Source: Colletotrichum lupini
Taxonomy: Eukaryota > Ascomycota > Sordariomycetes > Glomerellales > Glomerellaceae
Reading direction: 5' to 3'
Assembly: GCF_023278565.1 (NCBI RefSeq)
Contig: NC_064678.1
Span: 5,580,001 to 5,644,000, forward strand
DNA: 64,000 nucleotides
Shown: piece by piece, positions 28,714 to 40,000 of the stretch
Numbering within the stretch: position 1 is the stretch's first letter
How the letters are laid out: each line of letters opens with the position of its first letter
Notes under the pieces: generated by a model
Databases searched by the model: none
What the model was told of the DNA's origin: nothing
Seen by the model: only the letters and a program-made list of their open reading frames with translations
Position numbers and translations under genes: made by a program

Positions 28714-30923
28714 ATGGAAAACTGGTCGCCGGAAGGCCGGGCGGCTATTCAAGATGCCTTCGAAGCATTGTGTGAAACAGTTAGCAAGCAACTTGATAGC
28801 GGTATGTACACGCAGATGCCCTGACGTAATGACAATGTGATACTAGCTTCTCAACAGAGGTCGAGCAGAGGCTTAAGGGGAACGATCGATCCCGCGCATT
28901 CCTCACAGACGAGCTCGAAATATTGAAGTCTCGGTCCGACGAGGTTGATCGCTTGGAAGAGGAAAACCGGAAGCTGAGGACGAAACTCCTCCAAATCCAT
29001 CACCAAAATCGCTCTGTCGAGTCATCTCGAGGAAGCCCTCGGCCGAGTTATGTCACCAACGACCAAGCCACCAACACAGACCCCGCCTCTGCAGATGGTC
29101 CTGAGAATGGAGGCGACCTAGAGAACGTGCTGCGGGAAAGCCACAAGCTGCGACGGAAATACACTGCCCTGGACCAGAATTTCAGGATACTGAAAGCAGA
29201 ATTCAATAAGAGAAGGGACGAGAGGAAGGAGGAGATCAAGAAATGGGAAGACTATGCGACAGAATTGGAGACGAAGATCAAAGTCTTGGAGCAACGTGAT
29301 GGTGACGCCGATGCGGCTGCGTACACAGCAGAAGGCCTTCAAGAGCAAAGCAGGCCGCGCGCTCACTTGGCTTCGAGGTTGACAATCGATCCTGATACCG
29401 GGATCTTGACGACACTCAGCAATTCGCGGGCTTTGCGACAATATTCTGCCGAGAGAGCTCCCGTGCAATCAGATGTCGAGACGCAGGATCTGTCTGCCGC
29501 AGATATCACGGAGGGGGAGACGACAGAGGGTAGTAAGGACGCCGATGCTGTTACTCTTCCACCATTGAGACAGACCGCCAAAACGGATTCAGACATTCGC
29601 ATCAAACCAGAGCCTTCCTCAGACGGGCCTATCATCGTCTCTGAGCGCCTTGTAGGCAAGAGAAAGCACGCCGATTCCTCCTCAGAACAACAAGGACGAC
29701 GTAGGGTGAAGATTGAGAGCTCGAATCTTACTACTGGCCCTATTACTAGTCAGCTTCAACAAGAGAGCATGGACCTGGATGAGGTCGGTCAGAGACTAAG
29801 CACGCCACGGAAGAATAGGTTATGGGCTGATGCCCTGGCCGCGCCCGGTCAAATTGACATGGAGCGAGCTCAGACAGCCGCTCCCGTCTTTGTCAGGCGC
29901 GACAACACCAACACTCCGACTACCAGGATACCCAATTCAACAGCGGTTCTGACACCGATCAACCCTAACGCTCGTCCGGTACGCCCGTATGAGTTGAACA
30001 CCGTGGAGAAGCCAACAAGGAAAGGGCTCGCTCAAGGCATAAGGAGCTTGGCTGAGGACGGCTTTGTTTATGATACAACGGGCCGCGAAGAGCCGGCGGG
30101 GCTTTTCCGCACCCCGCAACCTCCCGGTCGCTTGAGTACGCTATTGAACGCACCATCTCCAGAACAAGCCCCTGCCATAGTACGGTCAATACCTCGTCTT
30201 CGGGATACAGGTCGAGCGGAGGAGGATGGACCGCAGTTTCCCGAGCGTCGGGAATTGCCATTCAATAAAGAACGCCGGGACAGGTCGAAGGAAGCTCCAA
30301 TCGGCCGGAGGGAGCACGAGGAGAACACGGAGCCCACCACAGCCCGCGGGCAGCCCAGAAATCGTGCGACGGTCGAGGCACAGCCGCTGCCCCAGAAGGG
30401 GTCATTAAGGTCAAAGCCTGCCACTTCCCTACGGCTTGAAGACTTCAAGGTCAATCCAAAGTTCAACGGCGGTTCCGACTACGCATTCTCGGAGGTGGTC
30501 AGGAACAGGGAAGACAGAGCCTGTTTGCCTGGTTGTACAGACATGAACTGCTGTGGCCCTCAATTTCGCGGCATGGCTTTGGCTCAAAAGAACAATGTCC
30601 ATCGTACCCCGGCATCAGACACCAAATTGTTTGAGGATTATCTCGGTGACAGAATCACTATCATTCTGGGGATGTCCAAGGCAGAGAGGGAAGACTTGTG
30701 GATAGAGGCTAAAACATGGCAACTCGCGAATGAGTTGGGCAAACATCGTCATCGTTACGCTCGAAGGGCATCTCCTCCGGGCTTCTGGAACGCGGATTTC
30801 CCTACTACGCAGGAAGACGAGGCTGAGAGGGCAGAAGGCGAGAAGAGGGAGAAGCAAATGATTCAAGAACGATATCGGGAAGCAATGAGAGGAGGGGGAC
30901 GCTGGATCTTCAAGGACGAGTGA
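28714..30923 (+). CDS. DNA end-resection factor, Ctp1/Sae2/CtIP family
   Basis: Two exons (28714-28801 and 28858-30923) give 717 aa. Family members act with the Mre11-Rad50-Nbs1 complex in the nucleus to start resection of DNA double-strand breaks and to open hairpins. Residues about 30-130 are charged and coiled-coil-like (LEEENRKLRTKLLQIHHQN; ESHKLRRKYTALDQNFRIL), the expected self-association region. The middle is long, basic and disordered. The C-terminus carries the family domain: the Cys cluster in CLPGCTDMNCCGPQFRGMA and the DNA-contact motif KHRHRYARRASPPGFW (RHR motif), followed by FPTTQEDEAERAEGEKREK. The intron has a GTATGT donor and CAG acceptor and restores the frame as DSEVEQRL. 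Several S/T-P sites fit CDK control, by inference. Naming follows the C-terminal motif. Confidence 0.88.
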
Positions 30924-31907
30924 ATCAGCTGTCGATGATGGGTTCTCAGCGAGGCGCACAGGAGCATTTTGTTTAAACCAGCAGGTGTACATGTTCCGGG
31001 CGTATACTGAGTCGTCGTAACAAAACTTACAATAGCGTCGAGGCTAAGCTAGCATGCATTGTTCATTTCAGAGGGATGAGCGACTGGGATATTGAAGGCT
31101 CTAATGCCAATAAGAAGCAATGAGAAGCTGAAAGGGAGCTGTGCAGACTTGAGCTATGGATCACCCGCAACGCGTATATGCTAGAGTCCCGCCGGGACAC
31201 GGAAGAGTGAATCCTATCCACCCTCACCGAGCTCACCTCTGAGCGTCTGAGGTGTGTTCACCGGCCCAGCCAGCTATAGTGGGGTCGATTTCGGGCAAAT
31301 TGCGGAAGAAGAGACCCAATACCAGCCTGCGATGATCGAATAGTGATCTGTGCGCGAGGCTTCGGCTCAGGCAATCGCATTGCGCCAACAAAGCCCGGAG
31401 CCCGCTGCCCGCTAGCTCCAGGTTTACGGTTCTACCTCTCCCGCGCGCGGCTTAATTTTTTGTCATCTCCATTGGAAGCAACCGCACAGCTAACTTCACA
31501 GCCGTCGCCCCGTCCCAATCCTCGACCCTTCACCGTTGCTGCCTTCATCGCAGCTCGCCCCTTCGTGTCTGCGCGATTAATCACCTGTGTCGAGCAACTT
31601 GTTCATTTTATTTCTCCCCCCTTTGCTCGTTCGGAATACTTTAGTCGGGCCCATTTTCTTCCCAACGATTCCCCGCAACCCCTACGAGAGCGACGCACGA
31701 CTCAAGGCGATTGGAAATATTACCTTCTCGTGCATCCCACACGATCAAACAACCTAATATTCGATACTCGAACCGATCTCAGACTAATCTGTCGACGCTC
31801 CATTGCGAACGCGCCGACAACCGTGTTGAAGGAAGCCGCAGATTCAAGGCAGTGATAGTTCCAGCCGTGGACGATCACTGCAAATACACGACTCCCAAGC
31901 CGGCAGG
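30924..31907. other. Intergenic, tandem genes
   Basis: About 1 kb between two plus-strand genes. 31343-31855 is open for 170 codons but is C/T-rich, without a domain, and lies where the 5' leader of the Ubp3-type gene is expected. I read it as leader sequence, possibly with upstream short frames. Confidence 0.5.
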
Positions 31908-34867
31908 ATGAACAATCGTCATCTGCCGGCTGGGCAAGCCATGCCGGGGGGCGGAGGGCCAGGAGGAGGTGTCGATATGGGTGGTGGTCCCGGAGGGGGT
32001 AACAGACGGAGGATGCAGCAACAGCCGACGTATGCGCAATACCAGCAATATCAACAGTATCAGCAGCAGCCCATGTATCCAAACTACATGAACCCCTACG
32101 CTCAGCCGACGCCGTATTACCATCAGCTGCCGCATCAGTACCAGAACGGAGGCATGCCCTCTGGCTACATGCACTATCAGCAACAGCAGCCCTACGTGCG
32201 GTCACCACAGGCCATGCCTCAACCTCAATATGTCCCCATGGCCGGCGTGAGCGTTCCTCAGCCGTATTCGCAACCGTCGCCTGCTCTCTCAACGCCGTAT
32301 CACCCACCTCCCGTCCCTGCTGTCAACCCTGTTCAGACGCCGCCGCCTCCTCCGCCTCCGCACGTTGAACCTACGCCCGAGCCTTCAGTCGTCACACCTT
32401 CTGTAGTGTCCTCGGTCGTGTCTTCATCAGTCGTCACGCCCTTCGCTGAGCCATTCCACCCGGCCGCGGCGCCCCCAACCCCTGCCTCTGCCCCTGCTCC
32501 CGAGAGCCTAGAGCTTCCCAAAGATGTAAAGGAATTTCGCGCACCAGTAAGTCCAGCAGATCCTATTCATGTTGGCTTCGTAGCTAAACAAAGAAAGCTC
32601 CCTTGGACACCTCCCGACCAAGCACCGTTCCCTAGAAGGGCTCCCAAGTCAAGGCGAAGCAGAAGATTGATGAGCGCGAATGCTCAGAATCTGACACTGC
32701 CTGTGGAGCAGCACGAGGGCGCTCTCGAGTCGGCCACCAAAAGCGGCACGGAGGACAGCCTCCAAGTGAAGGCCGATGCGAAGAAGGTGGCGCCCTGGAA
32801 CTCCAAGGACACCGACTCCGAGAGCGCCACCCTGAGAGCAGACTCCCTGGCGTCTGAAACTCCTAAGGAGAGTGACAGGTCAGCGACTAGCGTCTCAAAC
32901 ATGGGCAGCCCGAAGGTGAATGTACCGGGGTCTGAGGCCAGACCCACGACAAGCAACTCGAACGCCTCGGCGTCCCGCCCTGCCGTTCCTGTTGTCCCAG
33001 TCATCCCAGCTCTTCCGAAGAGCAGCCCCAAGGAGGCTAAGGCAGCAAGCGTCAGCCAGCTCGCAGAAGAGCCCAAGCAAGTTGCATCTCAGGAGGCGAA
33101 GCCTGCTGAAGCAACAGAGGGCACGGAAGTTGCTGGCGCGGAGCAAGAGAAGCTCGAGGCTCCTCCGGCAGCTCCCGCCAAGGCGGCCCCGAAGTCATGG
33201 AGTGGACTGTTCTCCGCAGCCGCCGCCGCTGCTGCTCCCAAGGCGCAGCCCGCTGCTAATGGCCCTGTTGCTCCGGCCGCAGCCAACGGTGCCACCACAA
33301 ATGGCGATGGTGCTGTCAACGGCAGCGCACCCACCTTTTCTGCAGGAAACACAAACTCTCTGGCATCTGCCATCCAAGACTTCCGTGTTAGCAATGCTGC
33401 CAGGGTTCAGTTCATCGAGCCGAGAGGCCTGATCAACACCGGCAATATGTGCTACATGAATTCAGTCAGTATCTTGAATCCACAAGCGGAGAAACCCACT
33501 AACGACAGTCTAGGTTTTGCAAGTCCTTCTTTTCTGTGCGCCATTCTACAACTTCTTGGATCAGGTCAGCAAGAAGGCTGTGCACAAGTTCAAGAGCGAC
33601 ACGCCCGTCATAGATGCCATGATTATGTTTATGAGGGAATTCCGGGTCATCGACTCGACTGAAACGGTCGAGAAATTGCGCCGGAAGCTCAAGAGCGAGC
33701 AGCTGGAGCAATATGGTGATTCGTTCATTCCCGAGTTTGTGTACAAGGCCATCCAGCCTCTCCCGGCGTTTGCTAGCATGAGAGTATGTCGCTCCGTGGC
33801 CCATTCCCTTACTTGTCGCTAACCTTTTTCTACAGCGTGGACACCAGCAAGATGCTCAGGAGTTCCTGGGTTTGATTCTCAATGCCATCGACGAAGAATG
33901 CGCCCAAGTAATGTCAACGAGTGGCTCTTCCAATGGGGCCGCTGAAACCCGGCCTACATCCTCCGCCGCCAGCGTCGTTGAGTCGAACGACGGCGCGGAC
34001 GGGTGGTTTGAAGTTGGATCGAGACAGAGAGCAGTTGAGACGCGCTCGTCCGGAGCCAGCTCGACGACGCCCATCACTCGTTTGTTTAGTGGACAGTATC
34101 GATCAGAGCTTCGCCGTCCTGGTGTGAAGGACTCGGTGACTACGGAGCCTTTCCAGTCCCTGCAGTTGGACATTGGCGCCCCGTACATTCATAACGTTGT
34201 CGACGCGATAAAGGGTCTAACGGTGCCCGAGAGGCTACAGGGCGATGCTGCCCCCATGACGAAGCAGACTCTGATTGAGACTTTGCCCCCGATTCTCATC
34301 CTTCACCTGAAGCGCTTCAAGTTCGACACTGAAGGAACGACCAAGATCGGCAAGAAGGTCGGTTACCCTCTCGACTTGCAGCTCCCCGCGGAAGTTCTCT
34401 CGAAGCGACGACGCAACGCTCTTGTCTCCGAGGGTGCCGGCATGCCCAAGTACAGGCTCATCGGTGTCGTCTACCACCACGGCAAGCAAGCCAACGGCGG
34501 TCACTACACAGTGGATGTGCGACGGCAAGACGAAAATGAGTGGATCCGCCTGGATGATACGATCATCCGACGTGTCCGCAGTGAGGACGTGGCCGAGGCT
34601 GGTGCGGAGGAGGATGCCAAGGACACGGGCCGATCAGGTCCCGCGTCGCGCGACGCGTCGACCAACCGGTTCGGCGCCATGGCAGACGACGACGAGGGCG
34701 ATGATTGGAAGGAGGTCACTACCTCTGCCAAGGGCGGTGATAAGGGCGGCGAGAAGAAGTGGAGCGCCGTGGCCAACGGCAATGGCACCGCGTCCAAGGG
34801 AAAGCCGGCCAAGGACAACATCAAAGACAACAAGGTTGCCTACCTGCTATTCTACCAGCGAGTCTGA
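31908..34867 (+). CDS. Ubiquitin carboxyl-terminal hydrolase, Ubp3/USP10 type
   Basis: Three exons (31908-33464, 33514-33783, 33836-34867) give 952 aa. A cysteine deubiquitinase of the USP class. The Cys box GLINTGNMCYMNSVLQVL spans the first intron, with C515 as nucleophile. The His box YRLIGVVYHHGKQANGGHYTVDV has H832. RGHQQDAQEFLGLIL and PPILILHLKRFKFD are further USP landmarks. Residues 1-500 are low-complexity: a Gln/Tyr/Pro-rich start (YAQYQQYQQYQQQP), Pro runs, then an Ala/Ser/Glu-rich stretch. This layout, with a long disordered N-terminus and a C-terminal USP domain, fits Ubp3, which acts with Bre5 in vesicle-coat recycling and selective autophagy. The insert at about 635-690 (SSNGAAETRPTSS) splits the catalytic domain, as is common in fungi. 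Intron 1 begins GTCAGT. Confidence 0.92.
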
Positions 34868-35742
34868 GCCGACGAAAGGGTAGTCTGGGATCCCAACATT
34901 CAACAGTAATCGTCGCGTCGATAGGCGCGCGTGGGGATGAGCACGTAAGGTGGTGGTGAACCTGCTTCAAAAGGCGCAGACTGAGCCATATCAAGCAAGA
35001 GTTTGAAGTCTACAAAGCAGAAAAAGTCGAAGAGGGAAGTGAGAGGGATAGAGAGGATGCAGCTGGGGGTGCTATGGTTGTCTCAAATCTAATTTGACTA
35101 CACACTCGAAGCGGTATTTCAGCATCTCTGGTGGGATTGAAGGGGGAGAGAGACAAGGGAAAAAAGCAAAAGTTTACTAGTCATCTGCAAAATTTTGTAG
35201 ATGTCTTTTTTTACAACAGTTAGTGATCCAAGCTAGGTGTGAGATGGAGGTTGGGTTGGAACTTTGGGGGCGCGGCGGGGCGGCCAAGGGTGGAGGGGGG
35301 GCGGTTTTTTTTGTCTTTGGGGCGTGGTTTCGTCCCGGAGTATGGGAAAGCTGTGGAAAGGGATCAATGAGATAAGGAAACACGGACCGGGAGGTCTCTG
35401 TAACAATAAAAAACCATTGATGACGATCTTGGTGGTGTCTTGATCGCTCGTTGGTGACATGTGTGTGTGAGAGACGAAGAAAGGTGTGTTGTTTCCATCT
35501 TTCTTTGGTGTAAGCCGCCGCAGCTGAAGCCTGTACGTCTTCCAGAAGAGGAAAGTGGGGAGAGAGGCTTTTCGACTCTTGCCTTACCTTGGGAGGTGGG
35601 ATGATGAAATAAGCAGTCTGCACACAAACCACTCACAAGTCATTCGTCTCCTCTCACACAGCATCGGCAGTCCGGTAGACATACACTTCCAGCACCCACC
35701 TTCCGATTTTTTTATATCGGACCTCCCGTACAGATTGCAAAC
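34868..35742. other. Intergenic, tandem genes
   Basis: 875 bp. 35270-35310 is G-rich. The pyrimidine-rich stretch before 35743 fits a promoter and leader for the DUF952 gene. Minus-strand frames at 35177-35636 have no domain and are not called. Confidence 0.5.
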
Positions 35743-36423
35743 ATGGCCGAACCCGCGCAGACCCCGCAATACATTTACAAAATCGTCCCCGAGGCGCCGC
35801 CGTCGCCGCTGCCGACCGAGTTCCCCCTCTCGGACCTCGATCGCAACGATGGCTTCATTCATCTGAGTACGGCGGAACAGGTACGAATGATCTCTCTTGC
35901 TTCCTCTCCTTTTCTTTATACCCGGATTCTCCGTGGTCATGTTCCTCTGTTCTCTATCTCCGTTCTTCTTGTCCTCTCGAGTCTACATCTCGCATCCCTC
36001 CGCTCTCGATTTCCCTCACACTCGCCTCTTCACTCTCATACATGTACTCATAACCACCCACCACCACACACTATTACACAGCACGACTTTCCACACCTGC
36101 CTAATATACACTCAATCAAACTACCTAAACCAAAAAAAAAAAAAAAAATCTCACACTGGAAACATCACCAGGTCCTCAACACAGCAAACCTCTTCTTCTC
36201 ATCCGCCACGAGCTTACACCTCCTCAAACTCCCCTACGCGCCCCTCGCCGCCTCAGGCTCAATGAGGTGGGAGTTCCCCCCCTCGGGCAAATTCCCCTCC
36301 GCCTTCCCGCACCTGTACGGACGCAACTTTGGCGCCGCCGACGTGGAGGACGCAAAGGGTTTCGAGAGGGCCGAGGGGCAGGTGTGGAGTGAGGTTCTGG
36401 GCGGCGATGCGTGGCTTGTCTGA
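35743..36423 (+). CDS. DUF952 family protein
   Basis: Two exons (35743-35880 and 36172-36423) give 129 aa, a normal length for the family. Visible family features are YIYKIVPE near the start, DGFIHLSTAEQ at the first exon end, and after splicing VLNTANLFFSSATSLHLLKL, MRWEFPPSGKFPHLYG-like sequence (written in the gene as WEFPPSGKFPSAFPHLYGR). DUF952 proteins are small and widespread with no settled activity; some are compared with ADP-ribosyltransferase-like folds. The intron is 291 nt, a multiple of three, and has no in-frame stop. An unspliced transcript would therefore encode a 226-aa protein with a 97-residue insert between two conserved blocks. I prefer the spliced form because the insert has low-complexity leader-like composition and would break the domain. 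Confidence 0.85.
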   Translation: MAEPAQTPQYIYKIVPEAPPSPLPTEFPLSDLDRNDGFIHLSTAEQVRMISLASSPFLYTRILRGHVPLFSISVLLVLSSLHLASLRSRFPSHSPLHSHTCTHNHPPPHTITQHDFPHLPNIHSIKLPKPKKKKKISHWKHHQVLNTANLFFSSATSLHLLKLPYAPLAASGSMRWEFPPSGKFPSAFPHLYGRNFGAADVEDAKGFERAEGQVWSEVLGGDAWLV

Positions 36424-36426
36424 GGA

Positions 36427-36453
36427 TGGGGGGGGGGGGGGGGGGGGGGGGGG
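36427..36453. repeat. Poly-G tract
   Basis: About 27 consecutive G residues three bases after the DUF952 stop codon, so it would lie at the start of the 3' untranslated region. It is a possible G-quadruplex, and its exact length is uncertain. Confidence 0.92.
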
Positions 36454-37082
36454 GTGTCAACAAGACGAGTTTTCTTTCCGGGCCATCTTGACGTCTTCTG
36501 ATGATGGGGGAAGCGGTTGGTTGGTTGCTTGGCAGGTTTCCACGGGAGACATCTCATCATGAAAGTAAGAAGAGAGATCAGAAACGTCAGCATCAAGGAG
36601 TCAGACATAGGAAACTATAGTCGGCCGCAGCCCTTAGATGGGGGTGCAATTGCTTGCCATGAATTTGTTTCTAATGCCATCCGCTATCGCAGGGAGCTCA
36701 AAACTGAAGCTCCCTCTCATGATCCGAGTTGCAAACAAAAAAAGGACAAAAGATTCTTTCCCCTTCCTAGAGGACTTTTTACCACCGCAAAGCCAACGTT
36801 TGCACAAGGAATCTCAGCGCGGTCCCCTTTTGGCATTTCATCTTTCCCCCGTCAAAGACTCATAGCAGCCTTCATCTCGTATCAGAAAAGAGAAAAACGT
36901 GTGCAACGTTATAAATCATGCCTCCTTCTCCCCATCCCAGCCAGCCGTGTGTATACCCACGAGGTATCATTTGCCCAAGCCCTGCGAGCCGACAACCCGC
37001 ACATGCAAAACAGGAAAAGAAAAGAGAAAAAAGCCTAAAATGAATGTACAGCCCGGTGATGGCTGAGATGTTATGGCCCCTA
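36454..37082. other. Convergent intergenic region
   Basis: 630 bp between the 3' ends of the DUF952 gene (plus) and the SepH-type kinase gene (minus). No gene is seen. Confidence 0.5.
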
Positions 37083-40000
37083 CTATGATGACCATTTGAC
37101 GTCCGAACTTGGAGCTCTGCTTCGCCGCTTGTTGGCCATACTCGTCGGTAGCACAGGTGACGCAGCCGGTGCTGACACGGCTGATGTGTTTCTGCTGAGG
37201 TTCTCTTTATTCGACAGGGAACTCTCGGATCTGATTAAGGGGGGTTGCCCAGATGCGCTGCTGGGTCTTGCAAACGAGTGACGAGGCAACCTGCTCTTGC
37301 CCGAGGATGGCCCTGTAGGCATGCTTGACGACATCTCGCCGCTGACCCGCCTGGGAATGCTTGTGGCACCATCCCTGCTCCTGGGGCGGTACAAGATGGC
37401 CTCGCGCTCCTGAACAGCGGTCCTTCTCGGGCTCGCGGCCACTTCAATATACGCGCCTCCCGACCCTGGTGGTATTTGTGAAAGCCGATGATGGCGGGAC
37501 TGGGATTGCGTCGGTGTGGCAGGCATCGACATGGCATGATGAAGTCCGGGCGGGGTATATGATGATTTCCGTCTGGGTCCGGACCCCGAGCGCCGGGAGG
37601 CTACCGATCCAGAGGAGCCCTTTCTCTCCGAGGGCATATCATAAAGTTCGCTCTCGTTGTGCGACTTGACAAGTTCAGACGCGAGGTTGCGAACCAGCAC
37701 AGCAGTGTCCTTGTCGGCCAGCATTTGGATCGTATCAAACAGAGACCTAACTTGCTTGACGTTCAAGGAGCTGCTTCCGTTGCCCATGCCCAGCATCTCT
37801 GGCTCGCATGCGTCCATAATGTTGCGGACGAGACGTAGTAAATTCAGTCGTACAACGGCCTTTTTGTGGCCTAGTCTCTGGCCGATGCCGGCAAACATCT
37901 CCGGCTTGGCCAGTGAGCCTGATATCGAGGGGCTCAAGCGCAGGAGCTTCAATAGGGGCTCCAATAGGTTGGCATCGAAAGAGTTGAGCTTGTTGGTGTG
38001 GAAACAGGCAACGATTGCGTCTGTAAACTTGCCGTCGAGCAAGTGGCTCTCGACCTTTGCCGTTTCTTCCTGAAGCCATATAAAAATTGCATCCAGCGCC
38101 GTAACCTGCCAGTATTGGTCGGCCAACAGCGAGACGTAAAAGTCCAGCCCCTTATTCTGCCAGAGGTATCTGCGACCCTTGCTTCCCGAGTGGGCCATGT
38201 CGCATAGTATGGGCAACGCGAACTCCTTTGGTGGCCGATCTGTGTTCATGATCTTCATGAGCAAAGGAATGATGCCACCAACAGCAGCGTCCTCCTGCCG
38301 CTCCTTACTCAGACGGCAGAGGTTGAACAGGGTGTTGAGGACCTGATTGGAGATCTCTCGGAAATGCTGGTGTCCCCTCTTCATGCTGTAGCCAAGAACG
38401 TCAATCAAAAACTCAATGGCGTCAGCTGTGTGCAGCGTTTCTATCGTCGTAGACAGCATGGAAAGGTTTTTGATAAACTTCAGCATTGTGATCTGATGAT
38501 TTGGTGTCATTCGTCGCAAATCCTTCAAAACGCCTGTGGAGCTGTTAGTAATGAGACATCGCTTCATCTAACACAAGACTTACTCTTCAACACTTGCCGA
38601 TCAGCGACAACCTCCTTGACATAGTTCTCAGCTTGAGAAAATAGGTAAAAGATATTGACGATTCGGCCCTCTATCAGTTCGGAAAGCTCATCTTCTCCCT
38701 CCTCATCGAGGACTCTGTGGAGTACCAGAGCAAGAGGATAGAGAATCTTGCTTCTCGAAAAGATTCTGCAAAAGTCGTTCTTCGGTGTGGGGCCCTGAAG
38801 CTCAAAGACGTTCCAGATGCCATTGACGCCGATCAAGACTAGATCCCGAGCATCGTCAAAGTCTTCGTCGAGGAACTCGACTAGGACATTCAAACCACCA
38901 GCACTGACGAACATTTGCAAGGTCAACGTGGACGTCTGGTACATTTGCCGAACAAACGCTGCTGCTTCGAGTCTAATTTCGTTGGAATATTGCCGGGCAG
39001 AGAATTTTGTAATGATTGGAATGCCACCGACGAAGCAGAGGTTTTCCTGGATCTCGACATCGTCCAAAATAATCTATCAACAAATTAGCATGGTGCCCAC
39101 TTACGCGACAAGGAGAAAGCTACGTACAGTGTTGACGACCTTCAAGAGAGACAGAATCATCTGCTGCCTGCTCTTAACTGTACACGGCTCGAGAAGCTCC
39201 AAAATCGGCAAGAGGCCATGAGCACTAAGGATGAGATCTTTGATCTCGGTGTTCTCCCAAAGCAGGGCGAGCTACATACGTCAGTAAGACGCCTCTCGGG
39301 GCACAGACAGAGTGGACCTACCAAGTCTTCAGATAGCTCGCACAGCTTTTCCTCGCCTTCCGAGGTTTTCAAAGACCGCACGAGCTCTTCCACCTTTCCC
39401 GCCAGCCTGGCGTGTCTGTCCCTGGCAATATTTGCTTCCAGATCCATTTCGTCCCACCCTGGGTCCATTGAAGCAAAAGGGTCATCCTCGTCCTCGTCGT
39501 CTCCGAGCCATGAGTTGTTGGAATACTTGGATAACACCATGAGGCCGCCATCTTCTGAGCCCCTGTCACTCTCCTCCCTCTCTGTGACTGCATCTTCTGG
39601 GCCGAAAATGTCGGAGAAATCTTCGTCGCCTTCGTCCTCGGCAAATTTTTGAATCTCAATCGATGATCTCGTCCTTCGCATGGGCCGATCTGGCAAAACT
39701 GAGGGCCGCAGCTTCGCGCTAGGCGGCCTTCTCGAGCTTCCTGGAACGGGCGATTGTGTCGAACGAGGCAGGCTCGTGAGATCTGAAGGGTGGAATAGTT
39801 GAGGAGAGTCGACCTTTTTGATAAAAGGGTTGAGTCCACCATCGTTGAAATCGTTTTCCATGAACAAATCCGAGTAGTCTTCTGTGTTCTGCTCTCTGAA
39901 GGCCAGATCTGGAGGAGCTGGTATCTCAAACTTGCTGGGGCCTAGCTGCGGCTTGACAGGAGATTTAGGACGAGACGGGTTTCTCGCATGGCCAGCCTTT

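Noticed and set aside
31343..31855. Open frame of 170 codons upstream of the Ubp3-type gene
   Set aside because: C/T-rich leader-like composition and no domain; it ends just before the real start and fits a 5' untranslated region.
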